Assembly: GCF_037176765.1 (NCBI RefSeq)
Contig: NC_090021.1
Location: 149,613,074 to 149,677,073 of the forward strand
Reading direction: 5' to 3'
From: Anolis sagrei
Lineage: Eukaryota > Chordata > Lepidosauria > Squamata > Anolidae
DNA: 64,000 nt
Numbering within the stretch: position 1 is the first letter of the stretch; each line of letters begins with the position of its first letter. Below are positions 35,700 to 52,418 of the stretch, one piece after another. A model generated the notes under the pieces. It was given only the letters and a program-made list of their open reading frames with translations, did no database searches and was not told the origin of the DNA. A program made the position numbers and the translations under genes.

Positions 35700-35842
35700 A
35701 TGGCCCATCCAGACAACCATATAACCCAAAATATCAAGTCCGATAATCCACAATATTTGCTTTGAACTGGGTTATCTGAGTCCACACTGCTATTTAATCC
35801 AGTTCAATGTGGATTTTATACAGCTGTGTGGAAGGGACCTCA
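35700..35842. mobile_element. Palindromic MITE family 1
   Basis: TGGCCCATCCAGACAACCAT to CAGCTGTGTGGAAGGGACC, adjacent to the SINE tail on its left and followed by an L2-like fragment (TCTATAAGACCCTACATGTC) up to about 36000. Confidence 0.7.
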
Positions 35843-36587
35843 AAGAGTGGTTGTGATCTATAAGACCCTACATGTCCCTTATGAACATGTCTGGATCCTG
35901 AGACCTGGAGGAGAGGCCGTTCTTCATCATTGTGTTTGGCGGCTACATGACACAGGACCTTTTCAGTGGCTGCCAAAGATTCAGCAGTGTTAGCCCCATT
36001 ATATTGCTTATATTTGGGACATCAAAATGGTTTCCAAATACTTAAGACAGTCGGCGATCTGTGCTGAGCCTGCAATGTATATTGAAGGATTTTGTATGGA
36101 GTGTTTTGAAACTTTGGACTATAGAGATATGTTACGTTTAGTAGTAAGTTACTTGTTTGTGTTTTGCTAAGTGCATTTTCTGCCAGTTAATGTATGTCAG
36201 TCCCAATGCTCTCTGCATCTAATAAAAACTACTTTTATCTTATGGGAGTAGGCAGAAGTATTGTAAGTTCAAATCCAGTAACTTGTATTTGGGTTTTATA
36301 TTTCTTCCTCGTGTAGTCTGTGAAATGCGCACTAATGGGTTTCTGTGCGCATGCGCAGAGATTTCGGAACATTCTAGATGCAAAGATTTTAGGCGGGAGT
36401 CCCGCCCACCCTCCCAATGGTATAAAAGGCAGTAGGCGGAGTTCCGCTTCAGTTCTTCTTTCCGCGCGACAGCAGAAGCATTTCGGACTTTCCTCTCTGT
36501 TCACTTACCTTGTTATCGACTCGGACTCCTCTCGACTATCCTCCATTCTCCTACCCTCGACAACGGACTGATTACGGACAGGCTAGC

Positions 36588-37382
36588 ATGTCGACTTTAT
36601 CTTTTAAAAAGTGTTCGGCTTGCGGAGTTAATCTCCCAGAAGCCGATAGACACAATAAGTGTCTTTTGTGCCTGGGGGAAGGCCATAATCGCTCTGCATG
36701 TGAGATCTGCAGAGGCTTCACATCTCGGGCCCAAAAGAGCAGGGACTCCCGTCTTAAAGCTCTTTTATACGAGCAGGCACTGGCCCCTGAAGAGACTCGC
36801 CAAGCCGCGCTTAGTCTCTCTCGGCAGCCCTCACCCTCCCCCCTCTCCGGGGAGCGGCCGGGCTCCTCTTCCATGCAGCTGGAAGAAAACCCTGCGGCCG
36901 GGACTCCTCCCCTTGGGGACGAACCGCCGCCGAAAAGACCCAGGGTCTCCAAACAAACTGCTCATAAGAGCAAGTCAAAGGAGAAGCAAAATAAGAAAAA
37001 GGGACGGCAACTCTCTGGCATGCAGCCCCTGAGTCCTCCCACGCTGATTGAAGATCTCCCTATGGATCAAACAGGATTGTTTAATCCAGAAACAGATTCC
37101 CAGTTAAAACACTCCCATGAGATGAAACAAACGGTCACTAAATATGACCAACAACCTTATCAACAGAGACAGAGATGGGGCAATTATTATCATTACCCCA
37201 CCTATCACAGAGGCCGTTACAACCCTCACTCCTACAGAGGGAAACAACGTCCTCATTCATCTCCTGCCACCACCGGGAAGCCACCTGTTCCCTTTAAGGG
37301 TCAGTATCGGGGCACTAAACCACCAGATAACAAAAAACGGCGTTTTTATCCCCCCTCCATCCCCACCACTGCATCTACCTGA
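36588..37382 (+). CDS. DIRS gag-like region (fossil element part)
   Basis: Begins MSTLSFKKCSACGVNLPEAD with a Cys/His cluster (CSACG, CLLCLGEGHNRSAC), then a basic, proline-rich stretch. It is the first part of the DIRS element and overlaps the next part. Placement as gag-like is by order and composition. Confidence 0.65.
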   Translation: MSTLSFKKCSACGVNLPEADRHNKCLLCLGEGHNRSACEICRGFTSRAQKSRDSRLKALLYEQALAPEETRQAALSLSRQPSPSPLSGERPGSSSMQLEENPAAGTPPLGDEPPPKRPRVSKQTAHKSKSKEKQNKKKGRQLSGMQPLSPPTLIEDLPMDQTGLFNPETDSQLKHSHEMKQTVTKYDQQPYQQRQRWGNYYHYPTYHRGRYNPHSYRGKQRPHSSPATTGKPPVPFKGQYRGTKPPDNKKRRFYPPSIPTTAST

Positions 37383-37399
37383 CCCTTCCCCACCCTCCA

Positions 37400-39291
37400 C
37401 ACACACCACATCCACCTCACCACTGTACCTCAACAGACTCCATCCATACTTACCTGCTTGGCAGTCCATAACCAATGACACCTGGGTCCTCCGCATAGTA
37501 GATGAAGGTTACGCCATTGAATTCCATTCTCTCCCTCCACTGGGAAAAATTTTACCAACTCAATCCTCTCCCATGCTTTGGGACGAGATCTCCTCTCTTC
37601 TACACAAAGGGGCGATTTCCCCTGTACATCCCGACCTGGCTCACACTTGCTTTTTCTCTCGCTACTTCCTAGTAGATAAAAGGGACGGAGGTCAACGCCC
37701 CATCTTAGACCTCTGAGGCATTAACAAATTTATTTCACCTCGCAAATTTCGCATGGTCACACTAGCCAACATCCTTCCTTTCATCACGAAGGGAGCATGG
37801 CTCGCCAAGGTTGACCTCACTGACGCATACTTCCACATCTCAATCAGACACAACCATCGCAAATACCTCTCCTTTGCACTGGACAACCACATATTTTCTT
37901 TCTCCGTATTACCCTTTGGTCTTTCCTCTGCCCCAAGGGTTTTCACTAAATGCATGTCAGTAGTAGCTGCTCACCTACGCCAGAACGGCGTAACGGTTTT
38001 TCCATACATAGATGATTGGCTTTTTTCAGCGAAATCTCGTTCCCAGCTCCTCTCTGACATCTCCTTCACCTTGTGTCTCTTACAGGAACTTGGACTTGTC
38101 GTAAATTTCGACAAATCCCACCTCATACCTACCCAGCGCATCCATTTCATTGGTGCCCTGATAGACTCCACATCCCAACGGGCTTACCTGCCAGAAGACC
38201 GGTTCTCCAATCTCTGCCAAGCCATCAACAGCCTGCTTTCTTCAGGCCGGTCCTCTGCATGGGCTATCCAATCTATCCTTGGCCACATGGCGTCCACTAC
38301 AAGTGTGACTCCCTTTGCCCGGCTTCGCCTCCGCCCACTCCAGTCCTGGTTCCTGGGCGTATTCGATCCCATTCACGACTCACAATCCATGATTCTTCAA
38401 CCTCCCGCTCACGTCCTCAGCTCCCTCCTGTGGTGGACAAAGGAATCCAATGTGTGCTCAGGTCTCCCATTCACACCCCCACACCCGTCTCTGTCACTCA
38501 CAACAGACGCCTCTTCCCTCGGCTGGGGAGCACACCTCCGAGACTTGACGATCAGCGGCCGCTGGTCTCCCTCAGAACAGAATCTCCACATCAACGCACT
38601 GGAGCTACTGGCAGTGGGAAAGGCCCTCCGGGCCTTTGCTCACCAAGTCTCCAACCGCACCATCCAGGTAGTCACAGACAACACATCGGTAAAATTTTAC
38701 CTCAACAAACAAGGGGGAACCCACTCCCCAACACTCCTCTCCATATCATCAGAGATCTGGGAATGGTGCATTCGGAGGAACATATTCCTCATTGCAATCC
38801 ACCTTCCGGGAAAAGACAATACCCTGGCGGACTCCCTCAGCAGGACTCCGACCACAACCCACGAGTGGCACTTGCACCCCAGAGAGTTCAACCTCTTGAC
38901 CCGTCACTGGGGCCAACCACAAGTAGATATGTTTGCCTCCCCAGACAACACACAGTGCACACTCTTTTGCGCGAGGCTCCACCCTCACGTATTCCCAGGT
39001 TGCTTAGGAGACGCCTTTCTCTTTCAGTGGTCTCAGGGGTTCCTCTACATCTTTCCTCCCCTTCCTCTACTCTCCAGAGTAGTGGCGAAGGTCATCACAG
39101 ACAAGGCCAATTGTATCCTGATAACCCCATGGTGGCCCAGACAACCATGGTTTGCCCCTCTCCTTCACGCATCACGAAGAACGTTCCTTCGCCTACGATC
39201 CAGCCCGGATCTCCTCACCATACAAAACGGACTGATCTGCCATCCAGATCTCCCAACTCTACGCCTCACGGCGTGGAGGATCACACCATGA
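37400..39291 (+). CDS. DIRS reverse transcriptase and RNase H region (fossil element part)
   Basis: Reverse transcriptase motifs include KVDLTDAYFHISI, FSVLPFGLSSAPRVFTK and the YIDD box (FPYIDDWLFSAKS). RNase H motifs follow (TTDASSLGWGAHL, NALELLAVGKALRAF, VVTDNTSVKFYLN). The element as a whole looks near-complete; details of its condition are not listed. Confidence 0.8.
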
Positions 39292-40310
39292 CCCATCTCT
39301 CCGAGGCTGCACGACTTATCATCCAGGCAGCCCAAAAGACTTCCACCAAAAGAGCTTACACCTATAAATGGTCAAAATTCAAGTCTTTCACTCACCCCTT
39401 GGGCTTTGAGCCTGACTCAGCCCCAGTACATATTGTATTAGATTTCCTAGTTCACCTCTCCTCACGGGGTTTTTCCCTCTCCTCAATTAAGTGCTATCTC
39501 GCAGCACTCTCCTGGTTTCGGAGGAAATCAGGACTACCGTCCCTTTTTCAAGATCCGTTGATACAGTTATTTGTTAAAGGTTATAAAAATGTTCACCCCC
39601 CAGTTTCCCCTCCACCCCCGGCTTGGAGCCTTGAGCTTGTATTGTCTCAACTCTCCAAACCTCCCTTTGAGCCCATGGCCTCCTGTGACATCTCCCATCT
39701 TTCCTGGAAGACGGCGTTCCTAGTGGCCATTACCTCGGCAAGGAGGGCCAGTGAGCTCGCTGCTCTTCGCTCAGATCCTCCCTTTATTAGGTTCCATGAG
39801 GATAAAGTAGTCCTTCGGACTGACATTACCTTCCTTCCCAAAGTTGTCTCCAAGTTTCACATGTCCCAAGACATCACCCTCCCTGCTTTCTTTCCTAACC
39901 CTTCCTCTCCTTTGGAAGTTGCACTCCACGCGTTGGATGTCAAAAGAGCCCTCTCCTTCTATATATCCAGGACAGCCTCCTATAGGAAATCTCCTAGACT
40001 TTTCCTAAAATACCGGAAAGATGCCTTGGGGGATCCAGTAACATCTCAAAGACTATCATCATGGATAGTATCCACAATTCGCTTAGCTTATGGTTTGGCG
40101 CACAAAGAGCCTCCTTCAACTATCCATGCCCACTCTACGAGGTCACTTTCAACATCTCAAGCCTTTCTCCACGGTGTTCCTGTCCACGACATCTGCAGAG
40201 CAGCAACTTGGACGACACCTTCCACCTTTGCCTCTCATTACAAGCTCGACATCCTCGCCAAGAGAGATGCAGCCTTCGGCAGAGCAGTTCTTTTCTCCTG
40301 TGTGGCATGA
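39290..40310 (+). CDS. DIRS tyrosine recombinase region (fossil element part)
   Basis: Starts around MTHLSEAARLIIQAAQKTS. It shows the tyrosine recombinase signature: arginine in TSARRASELAALR, HSTR (the HxxR pair), and a C-terminal tyrosine in FASHYKLDILAKRDA. This enzyme replaces the integrase used by LTR elements. Confidence 0.8.
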
Positions 40311-40723
40311 CCCACCTCCAGGTTGGTAGCTTTACAGTCACCCATTAGTGCGCATTTCACAGACTACACGAGGAAGAAATATGGGTTGCTTACCTGTAAA
40401 CGTATTTCTTCCAGTGATAGTCTGTGAAATCCGCACGTCCCGCCCGTCCTCCCCTCTTATGTCATGCCTCTTTTCCTGGCTGCTGTCTGGCGGCAAGGAA
40501 CTGAAGCGGAACTCCGCCTACTGCCTTTTATACCATTGGGAGGGTGGGCGGGACTCCCGCCTAAAATCTTTGCATCTAGAATGTTCCGAAATCTCTGCGC
40601 ATGCGCACAGAAACCCATTAGTGCGGATTTCACAGACTATCACTGGAAGAAATACGTTTGCAGGTAAGCAACCCATATTTTTCCCTTCTGTTTTTCTGAG
40701 TTGGAATTGAAAATGTCACTTAA

Positions 40724-43154
<2,431 letters not shown>

Positions 43155-43243
43155 TGATTCTCTTGCTTTGGACTCTGCTTCTTGTAGAAATGCTAAACTA
43201 CAGAACAAAGCTATATTTAGAAGACATACCAGATACTCTAGTT

Positions 43244-43379
43244 CAGAGGTGTCAAACTTGGGACCCTCCAGGTTTTTGGGCCTCCAACTCCCAGAAGCTG
43301 TAGCCAACTTGCCCAGTGGCCAGGAATTCTGGGAGCTGAAATTCAAAACACCTGGAGGTCCACACGTTTGACACAAGTG
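43244..43379. mobile_element. Palindromic hAT MITE family 2 with perfect target duplication
   Basis: CAGAGGTGTCAAACTTGGGA to CACACGTTTGACACAAGTG, 136 bp, flanked by identical CTCTAGTT at 43236-43243 and 43380-43387. Confidence 0.92.
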
Positions 43380-43904
43380 CTCTAGTTAAATTGTGGGGCT
43401 GTCGTTTTAAATGGTACAACTGTGGCCATTTCAGTTTCAATGGCTTATGTTCTATTAATAAATATTATATACCTTCAAGGGTTTGGAAAATATTTCTGAG
43501 AGCATGCTGGGGCCCTTAGAAAGAAAATATAGATCTTGGTATCTCTTTGGCGTTCTTCTAGTGGCATGATGGGAGAGTGAGACAGGGAGAGTGACCTTGT
43601 CCTTTCTTCCTCTGCATTCCCGGCATAAAATGTACTCGGGGCTGAGGAACACCTTGAGTGACATACAAGGTTATGCTAGGTGAAGGGGAGACAATTCTTA
43701 AGATTTTTTTCCTTTCATTTTACTGAGAGACAGACAAAGGTACATTTTATCACTCTTGTTTGTATTGTAAATACAGAATGTATCTTAGCAGGATTTGAAT
43801 TAGAGGAAGGAGTGTGAAAACTAGAGGAAGAAACATCAATAAGATGTACCGCTGACACCTTATTATTAGCTGAAAATAGCAAACACAGGCAGCTGGATAT
43901 TAAG

Positions 43905-44450
43905 AAAAAAAATCCTATACGTCTCCGGTCCAGTGTACCTGTCCGAATGTATCTCCTTGTACGTCTCACCTCAGAGCTTAAGATCCTCTGGGGAGACTGT
44001 GCTCTCGGCCCCATCTTTGTCTCAAACACGTTTGGCGGGGACGAGGGACAGGGCCTTCTCGGGGAAATTAGATCATCGTCACCCCTCCTCACCCTCAGAA
44101 AGAAGGTAAAATCGTGGTTGTGGGACCTGTCCTTCAGGCAATCAGGTTAAAGGACTATGGATAATATTTGACTATGGCTTGGCAGTGGAATTGTATAAGT
44201 GAAGCGGAGTAATCATTAGTATATGGCTAGATAAATAGCCACCAGACTGGCAATAGCTAAATGGATCGTAAGAATACTGTTTAATTTTTATTTTAATGCT
44301 CATGTTTTTAATTGTTATGTTTGATATTTGTATTTTATGAAGCGGCATTGAATTGTTGCCAATTGTAAGCCACCCCGAGTCCCCCCAGGGGTTGAGAAGG
44401 GTGGGATAAAATTTTCAAAATAAATTAAATAAATAAATAAATAATAATAA
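43905..44450 (+). mobile_element. L2 LINE 3' end
   Basis: Degraded C-terminal coding (GTACCTGTCCGAATGTATCT; GGCGGGGACGAGGGACAGGG) followed by the L2 tail AGCCACCCCGAGTCCCCCCA and (AAAT)n. Confidence 0.75.
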
Positions 44451-45381
<931 letters not shown>

Positions 45382-45489
45382 TAGAGATATGGCAGCATGT
45401 GTTACTTAAAGACAGTTTATTATGGCTACCATTGAATCTCCATGCTGTGTGTATTAAGGCTGCTGGCAAAATTATCCTTGATTTTGGTT

Positions 45490-46070
45490 TTCCTGGGGTC
45501 CAGACGCAGACTGCAGCCGGGAAATTAGGAGATGCTTACTTCTTGGGAGGAGAGCAATGTCCAATCTTGATAAAATAGTGAAGAGTAGAGACATCACACT
45601 GGCAACCAAGATCCGCATAGTTAAAACAATGGTATTCCCATAGTAATCTATGGATGTGAGAGCTGGACCATAAGGAAGACTGAGCGAAGGAAGATAGATG
45701 CTTTTGAACTGTGATGTTGGAGAAAAGTGCTGAGAGTGCCTTGGACAGCAAGAAGATCCAACCAGCCCATACTTCAGGAAATAAAGCCCAACTGCTCATT
45801 GGAGGGAAGGATAGTAGAGGCAAAGGTGAAGTACTTTGGCCACATCATGAGAAGAAAGCTTAGAGAAGACAATGATGCTGGGGAAAATGGAAGGAAAAAG
45901 GAATAGGGGCCGACCAAGGGCAAGATGGATGGGTGGCATCCTTGAAGTGACTGGATTGACCTTGAAGGAGCTGGGGGTGGTGACGGCTGACAGGGAACTC
46001 TGGCGTGGGCTGGTCCATGAGGTCACAGAAGAGTCGGAAACGACTGAACGAATGAACAACAACAATAGAA
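45490..46070 (+). mobile_element. BovB (RTE) LINE 3' region
   Basis: In broken frames it encodes the end of the BovB polymerase and its C-terminal region: IVKTMVFP-like and YGCESWT-like motifs, RRKIDAFEL-like, VLRVPWTARRSNQPILQEIK, LEGRIVEAKVKYFGHIMRR and MLGKMEGKRNRGRPRARWMG. It ends GTCGGAAACGACTGAACGAA. BovB is known for repeated horizontal transfer between squamates, ruminants and others. Confidence 0.88.
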
Positions 46071-46732
46071 CTGAAGGCTCAGTCTTTTCATCTTGGGTGG
46101 GTAGAGGGTGGGAGGGATGCATGGATACCATGGTTGTTGTCTTCTTCCCCTCTTGGAGATCTTCTCACCAGCCGGGGAGTCTTCCATATGCCCCAGTACC
46201 TTCCCAGTTGAAAAAAGATGCACAGGAACATGGTTGGAAAAACAAGTTATCTTCAGTCACCAGAGGGCCATCTATCTCCCTTTCATGGTGAGCAAAGCCT
46301 CCCTGGCCCAGACAGTGGTTACAGGATTGGTCCTGTGGGTGCACCTAGTTTGAAAGCATCACTCTGCTTGAATATTGCCTTTTCCTTATCACTTCCCCCC
46401 CACCTGATATAAGCAATAGCTGTAGTAGGAGCAATCCAACTGGATTAGGAAAACTGCCTGCTGAGGAGGAAACAAGCAGGTGAAGCCATCTTCTCAGGAT
46501 TCAGTGAGGGCATGGGGTTGTATGGTGAAACCTCTCATGGACATAAAATCATTGATCTTCCTCCCTTCTACAAACTGCCTCCCACTCTTGCTCCATGACA
46601 AATGAGAAGATTGGCCCTGCCCCCAGTAAACATGGAACAGTTAAGAAAAAGAGATTGCCTAGATTTTAATGTGACACAAGGAGTGATAGCTTTGTTATAC
46701 TCCTGTATAGGAGCTGATAGTCTGACAGACAT
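46071..46732 (+). other. RCBTB1 intron, no gene
   Basis: Unrecognised sequence between the BovB fragment and a composite SINE block. Open frames present have no family resemblance. Confidence 0.5.
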
Positions 46733-47164
46733 TTTTATGTATCATATTAAACCATTGTGCCACCGGCTCAATACGCGGGGAGGTGGGGTTGCTGATTTTA
46801 ACAACTGAATTGCAGAGAGACACCCGTTTTAGATGGTGAATTGGCACAATAGTCAATTGGGAGTTCATGTGCTGCAAATAGTATTCCTCTGTTAACTAAC
46901 TGGGCTGATGACAATAGCAGAACTTACTGTATAGTAAAGGTAAAGGTTTCCCCTGATATTGAGTCTAGTTGTGTCCGACTCTGGGGCGTGCTGCTCATCT
47001 CCATTTCTAAGCCGAAGAGCCTGCATTGTGTGTAGACACCTCCAAGGTCATGTGGCCAGCATGACTGCATGGAGCGCTGTTACCTTCCCGCTCTTGATCT
47101 ACTCACATTTGCATGTTTTCGAACTGCTAGATTGGCAGAAGCTGGGGCTGACAGTGGGAGCTCA
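46733..47164 (-). mobile_element. Composite block: SINE 2 head, 160-bp spacer, Sauria SINE (minus)
   Basis: Reading the minus strand: Sauria SINE (47155 back to 46937, ending in the CCTTTACC tail), then a 160-bp spacer (TACAGTAAGTTCTGCTATTG, to TCAGTTGTTAAAATCAGC), then the head of the second SINE family (GAGCCGGTGGCACAATGGTT). The same order occurs on the plus strand at 55893-56545. Confidence 0.75.
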
Positions 47165-47750
47165 CTTCTGCCAACCTAGCAGTTTGAAAACATGCAAATG
47201 TGAGTAGATCAATAGGTTCCACTCTGGTGAGAAGGTAATGCGATCCACACAGTCATGCCAGCCACATGACCTTGGAGGTGTCTACAGACAACGCCGGCTC
47301 TTAGGCTTAGAAATAGAGATGAGCACCACCCAACAGAAAATAGAGAGCAAGGGTTCCTGAAATGCAAAAGGCAAAAGTAGAACAATTATATAATTGCAAT
47401 AATGTATATTATGTCTTTGCTTAATTGCTACAACATTCAATATATAGGCATCTAGTACAAATTATATAACATACAATTCTCTAAACCAAAAATTATTTTT
47501 TATGCGGTATAATTTTGCTGTAAGAATTTGTTGTTTATTCCTTATAAGAAAAATAATTATTGCTTTAGAGAATTGTATGTTGTATAATTTGTACTAGATG
47601 CCTATATATTGAATGTTGTAGCAATTAAGCAAAGACATAATATACATTATTGCAATTATATAATTGTTTTACTTTTGGTCTTAGGGACCTTTTGCCTTTT
47701 GCACCACCCAACAGAGACTTGATGTTGCAAAGAAACCTTTACTTACACAG
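47165..47750 (+). mobile_element. Sauria-type SINE interrupted by a palindromic insertion
   Basis: TTCTGCCAACCTAGCAGTTT to GAGATGAGCACCACCCAACA, then, after a 364-bp insertion, CACCACCCAACAGAGACTTG and AAACCTTTACTTAC, the SINE's BovB-like tail. It faces the minus-strand Sauria SINE at 46937-47164 head to head. Confidence 0.85.
47338..47701. mobile_element. 364-bp palindromic insertion with 14-bp target duplication
   Basis: Flanked by CACCACCCAACAGA at 47324-47337 and 47702-47715. Arms of about 110 bp (about 47379-47485 and 47564-47672) are near-perfect inverted copies, around a loop of about 78 bp. Weaker pairing continues to the outer ends (CAAAAGGCAAAAG near 47364; CCTTTTGCCTTTTG at the right). 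No coding sequence and no family recognised. Confidence 0.85.
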
Positions 47751-49904
<2,154 letters not shown>

Positions 49905-50697
49905 AAGTCTACAAATTTATTTATTTATTTATTTACTTTGCTTATATACCGCTGTATCTCAAGCCCGAAGGCGACTCACGGCGGTTCACAAACAGTAAAA
50001 ACAGTAGAAACAGCAGTGGTTCCATACAACATATAACAATTGACTTAACACATTATCCATAAATTACCAATAAGCAATTACAATGCACAATTATTACAAA
50101 AACAACCGTACCCAATCTTCTCATCATCCAAGCGTAGTCCAGGTTCGTCGTCCATTGTTCCATTCCTATGTTCCATTACCAGATTGCACTAAATTACTCA
50201 AACGCCTGCACAAACATCCAGGTCTTCACCTTTTTGCGGAATACCATTAGAGATGGTGCTAGTCTAATGTCCGTAGGAAGGGCGTTCCACAGCTGAGGAG
50301 CCACCACCGAGAAGGCCCTATCTCTCGTCCCCGCCAGCCGAGCTTGAGAAGCAGGCGGGATCGAGAGCAGGGTCTCCCCGGAAGATCTCAAACTCCTGGT
50401 GGGTTCATAGGCAGAGATGCGGTCAGATAGGTAGCTTGGGCCGGAACCGTTTAGGGCTTTAAAGGCCAACGCCAGCACTTTGAATTCAGCCCGGTAGCAG
50501 ATCGGTAGCCAGTGGAGTTGGCGCAACAGGGGGTTGTATGCTCCCTGCGCTCCGCTCCTGTTAAAATCATGGCTGCTGAGCGTTGGACTAGTTGGAGCTT
50601 CCGAGCTGTCTTCAAAGGCAACCCCACGTAGAGAGCGTTGTAGAGAGGTCTACACAAAAAACTGACATTTCTATTCATCCTATTCATGTGTCAGGAC

Positions 50698-50741
<44 letters not shown>

Positions 50742-50935
50742 CTTTATTTATACCCCGCTCCATCTCCCCCAGGGGGACTCAGGGCGGCTTACATGAGGCC
50801 ATGCCCATCAGTACAATAAACACAATATTACAAAAACATGACAAAACCAGAAAATAAAATACATAAAATGCAAAAACCAATGTAATAGATGACACAGCGA
50901 TATAAAATCAAACGTTAAAACACAAAGGAATTTCA
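49905..50935 (-). mobile_element. L2 LINE 3' region and a second L2 tail, minus strand
   Basis: Minus strand encodes NALYVGLPLKTARKLQLVQR, then MRQLHWLPICYRAEFKVLAL, AFKALNGSGPSYLSDRISAY, LAGTRDRAFSVVAPQLWNAL and VFRKKVKTWMFVQAFE, one of the best-preserved L2 C-termini here. Its tail runs to 49920. A separate L2 tail (CCCGCTCCATCTCCCCCAGG) with an (AAT)n tract lies at 50700-50935. Confidence 0.85.
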
Positions 50936-52149
50936 CTGGCATGATATCTCCCATGTCAGAAGAAGTTGCTGAGGAGCTTGATTGAAGATGCAGCCAGACT
51001 CTTGTCTTTCTGGAGAATTTCACATAGGTAACTGATTGGCTGCCATGTGAACAAAACTTGCAATTGGGTAGACCCTTGCTCTGATCCAATATGATTTTTC
51101 TTTTGTGTAATTCATTTTATATTTCCTGATACAAAACCAGTTAAGTAATATGCGTTGGGCTGTGGGGTTTCAGTCTCCCTATGTACGTTTTAAATTGTTC
51201 TAAATTCTCAAGGTAACTTGTCAATCCAGTTACAGATAGGTTAGAAATAGTTTCTCTGTGCAGATAACACATGGCATCTTTCTTACAATCAACGGCAACA
51301 TCTTTACATTCTGAGAATCAAATGGAGTCTGAGCTCTGAGCAGTCTCAGATCTGATCATGTGGTGTGGAGCCCCTCCCACAACTTCTCAAGAAACATAGA
51401 TCAAAAAAAGAAATCTGCATACCAAAACATACATGCATAATATAGTAAACAAACAAATTAATAGTGGAGGCTTGAAGAAGGTTGCTGTTTCCAAATAACA
51501 TGAAAAGAGTGCACACCCATAGCACAGAAAACAGAGCATTTCAACATATTACAGCAAACCTTTTATTCAGAACTAATAATACATGCAAATGAAATGAAAC
51601 AACCAGGTCAACTTGCTCTTATGATTTCCCTTGTAGTGATCACATTAAAAAAAAAAAAGAACATGCTGAATCAGGCTTGTCTTCTTCCCCCTTTTTCTGT
51701 GTCTTGTTTTACATGCATACTTGTGCAGGGATCCTGGTGTTAGGGGCTGTTTGGTTTAAACATTGGAAGGTTTGCACATAACACTGAAGTAAGGTCAACT
51801 AGGGTCAAATCACATTCATCCTCAGGTCAAACTCTATTGGATTGTTTCCTGCAGATATGCTGGTGCTGCCCAACACTGAAAGTCTGTGTTCTCCGGTGCT
51901 TCTTCAACATCCTCCCATTGCCAATGTTGCTAACCACCCCCAATAAACAAACAAACAAAACACTTCTAATTGCACAGAGGACAAGAAGAGGAATTGGGAA
52001 CTGGTGGTGTGTGTGCATGGTCTGAAAAAGCGGCTTTGTAAACCGAGTTATGCCTGTATTAGGGTGCCATAAGTTTTCGTCAGAGGTAGATGGAATTAAG
52101 ACATGCCTAGCCAACTTGTTATGCCTACTAAGAATGTGGGTATTTTGGT
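50936..52149 (+). other. RCBTB1 intron, no recognised gene
   Basis: About 1.2 kb without a supported element. A 12-base A run is at about 51646. Frames on either strand do not resemble known proteins. Confidence 0.5.
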
Positions 52150-52418
52150 TGAACTCTGAGCCACGATGGTGCAAACCCTTGTGCCGGCTGAACTTCTGAT
52201 CTGAAGGTTGATGGTTTGAATCTGCAAGACAGGGTGAGCTCCTGTCTGTCAGCTCCAGCTTCCCATGTGGGGTTATGAGAGAAGCTTCCCACAGGATGGT
52301 AACACATCCAGGCGTCCCCTGGGTAATATTTCTGCTGATGGCCAATTCTCTCACACCAGAAGCGACTTGCAGTTTCTTGAGTTGCTTCTGACATGATTTT
52401 TAAAAAATCATGTCAGAA
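52150..52418 (+). mobile_element. tRNA-derived SINE family 2
   Basis: Head GAGCCACGATGGTGCAAACC with decayed B box, then GAGCTCCTGTCTGTCAGCTC and tail GACTTGCAGTTTCTTGAGTT. The tail merges into a short palindrome (ACATGATTTTTAAAAAATCATGT) before the minisatellite. Confidence 0.7.

Larger units (their letters stand above)
36298..40678 (+). mobile_element. DIRS-type tyrosine-recombinase retroelement, nearly whole (fossil)
   Basis: About 4.4 kb, inserted in an RCBTB1 intron in the gene's own orientation. Inverted terminal repeats: 36310-36455 (GTGTAGTCTGTGAAATGCGC, then GGCGGGAGTCCCGCC and GGCAGTAGGCGGAGTTCCGC) pair with about 40500-40650. Near the right end, 40336-40432 is an internal complementary region: its first part is complementary to the extreme left end and its second part to the extreme right end, the hallmark of DIRS elements. 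Parts in order: gag-like region, reverse transcriptase with RNase H, tyrosine recombinase. No target duplication is seen, as expected for recombinase-mediated insertion. It looks almost whole, with about one break, and young. Confidence 0.9.

Noticed and set aside
36235-36504. Minus-strand frame near the DIRS left end and its twin at 40464-40667
   Set aside because: They are the two inverted terminal repeats of the element read through, not a gene pair.
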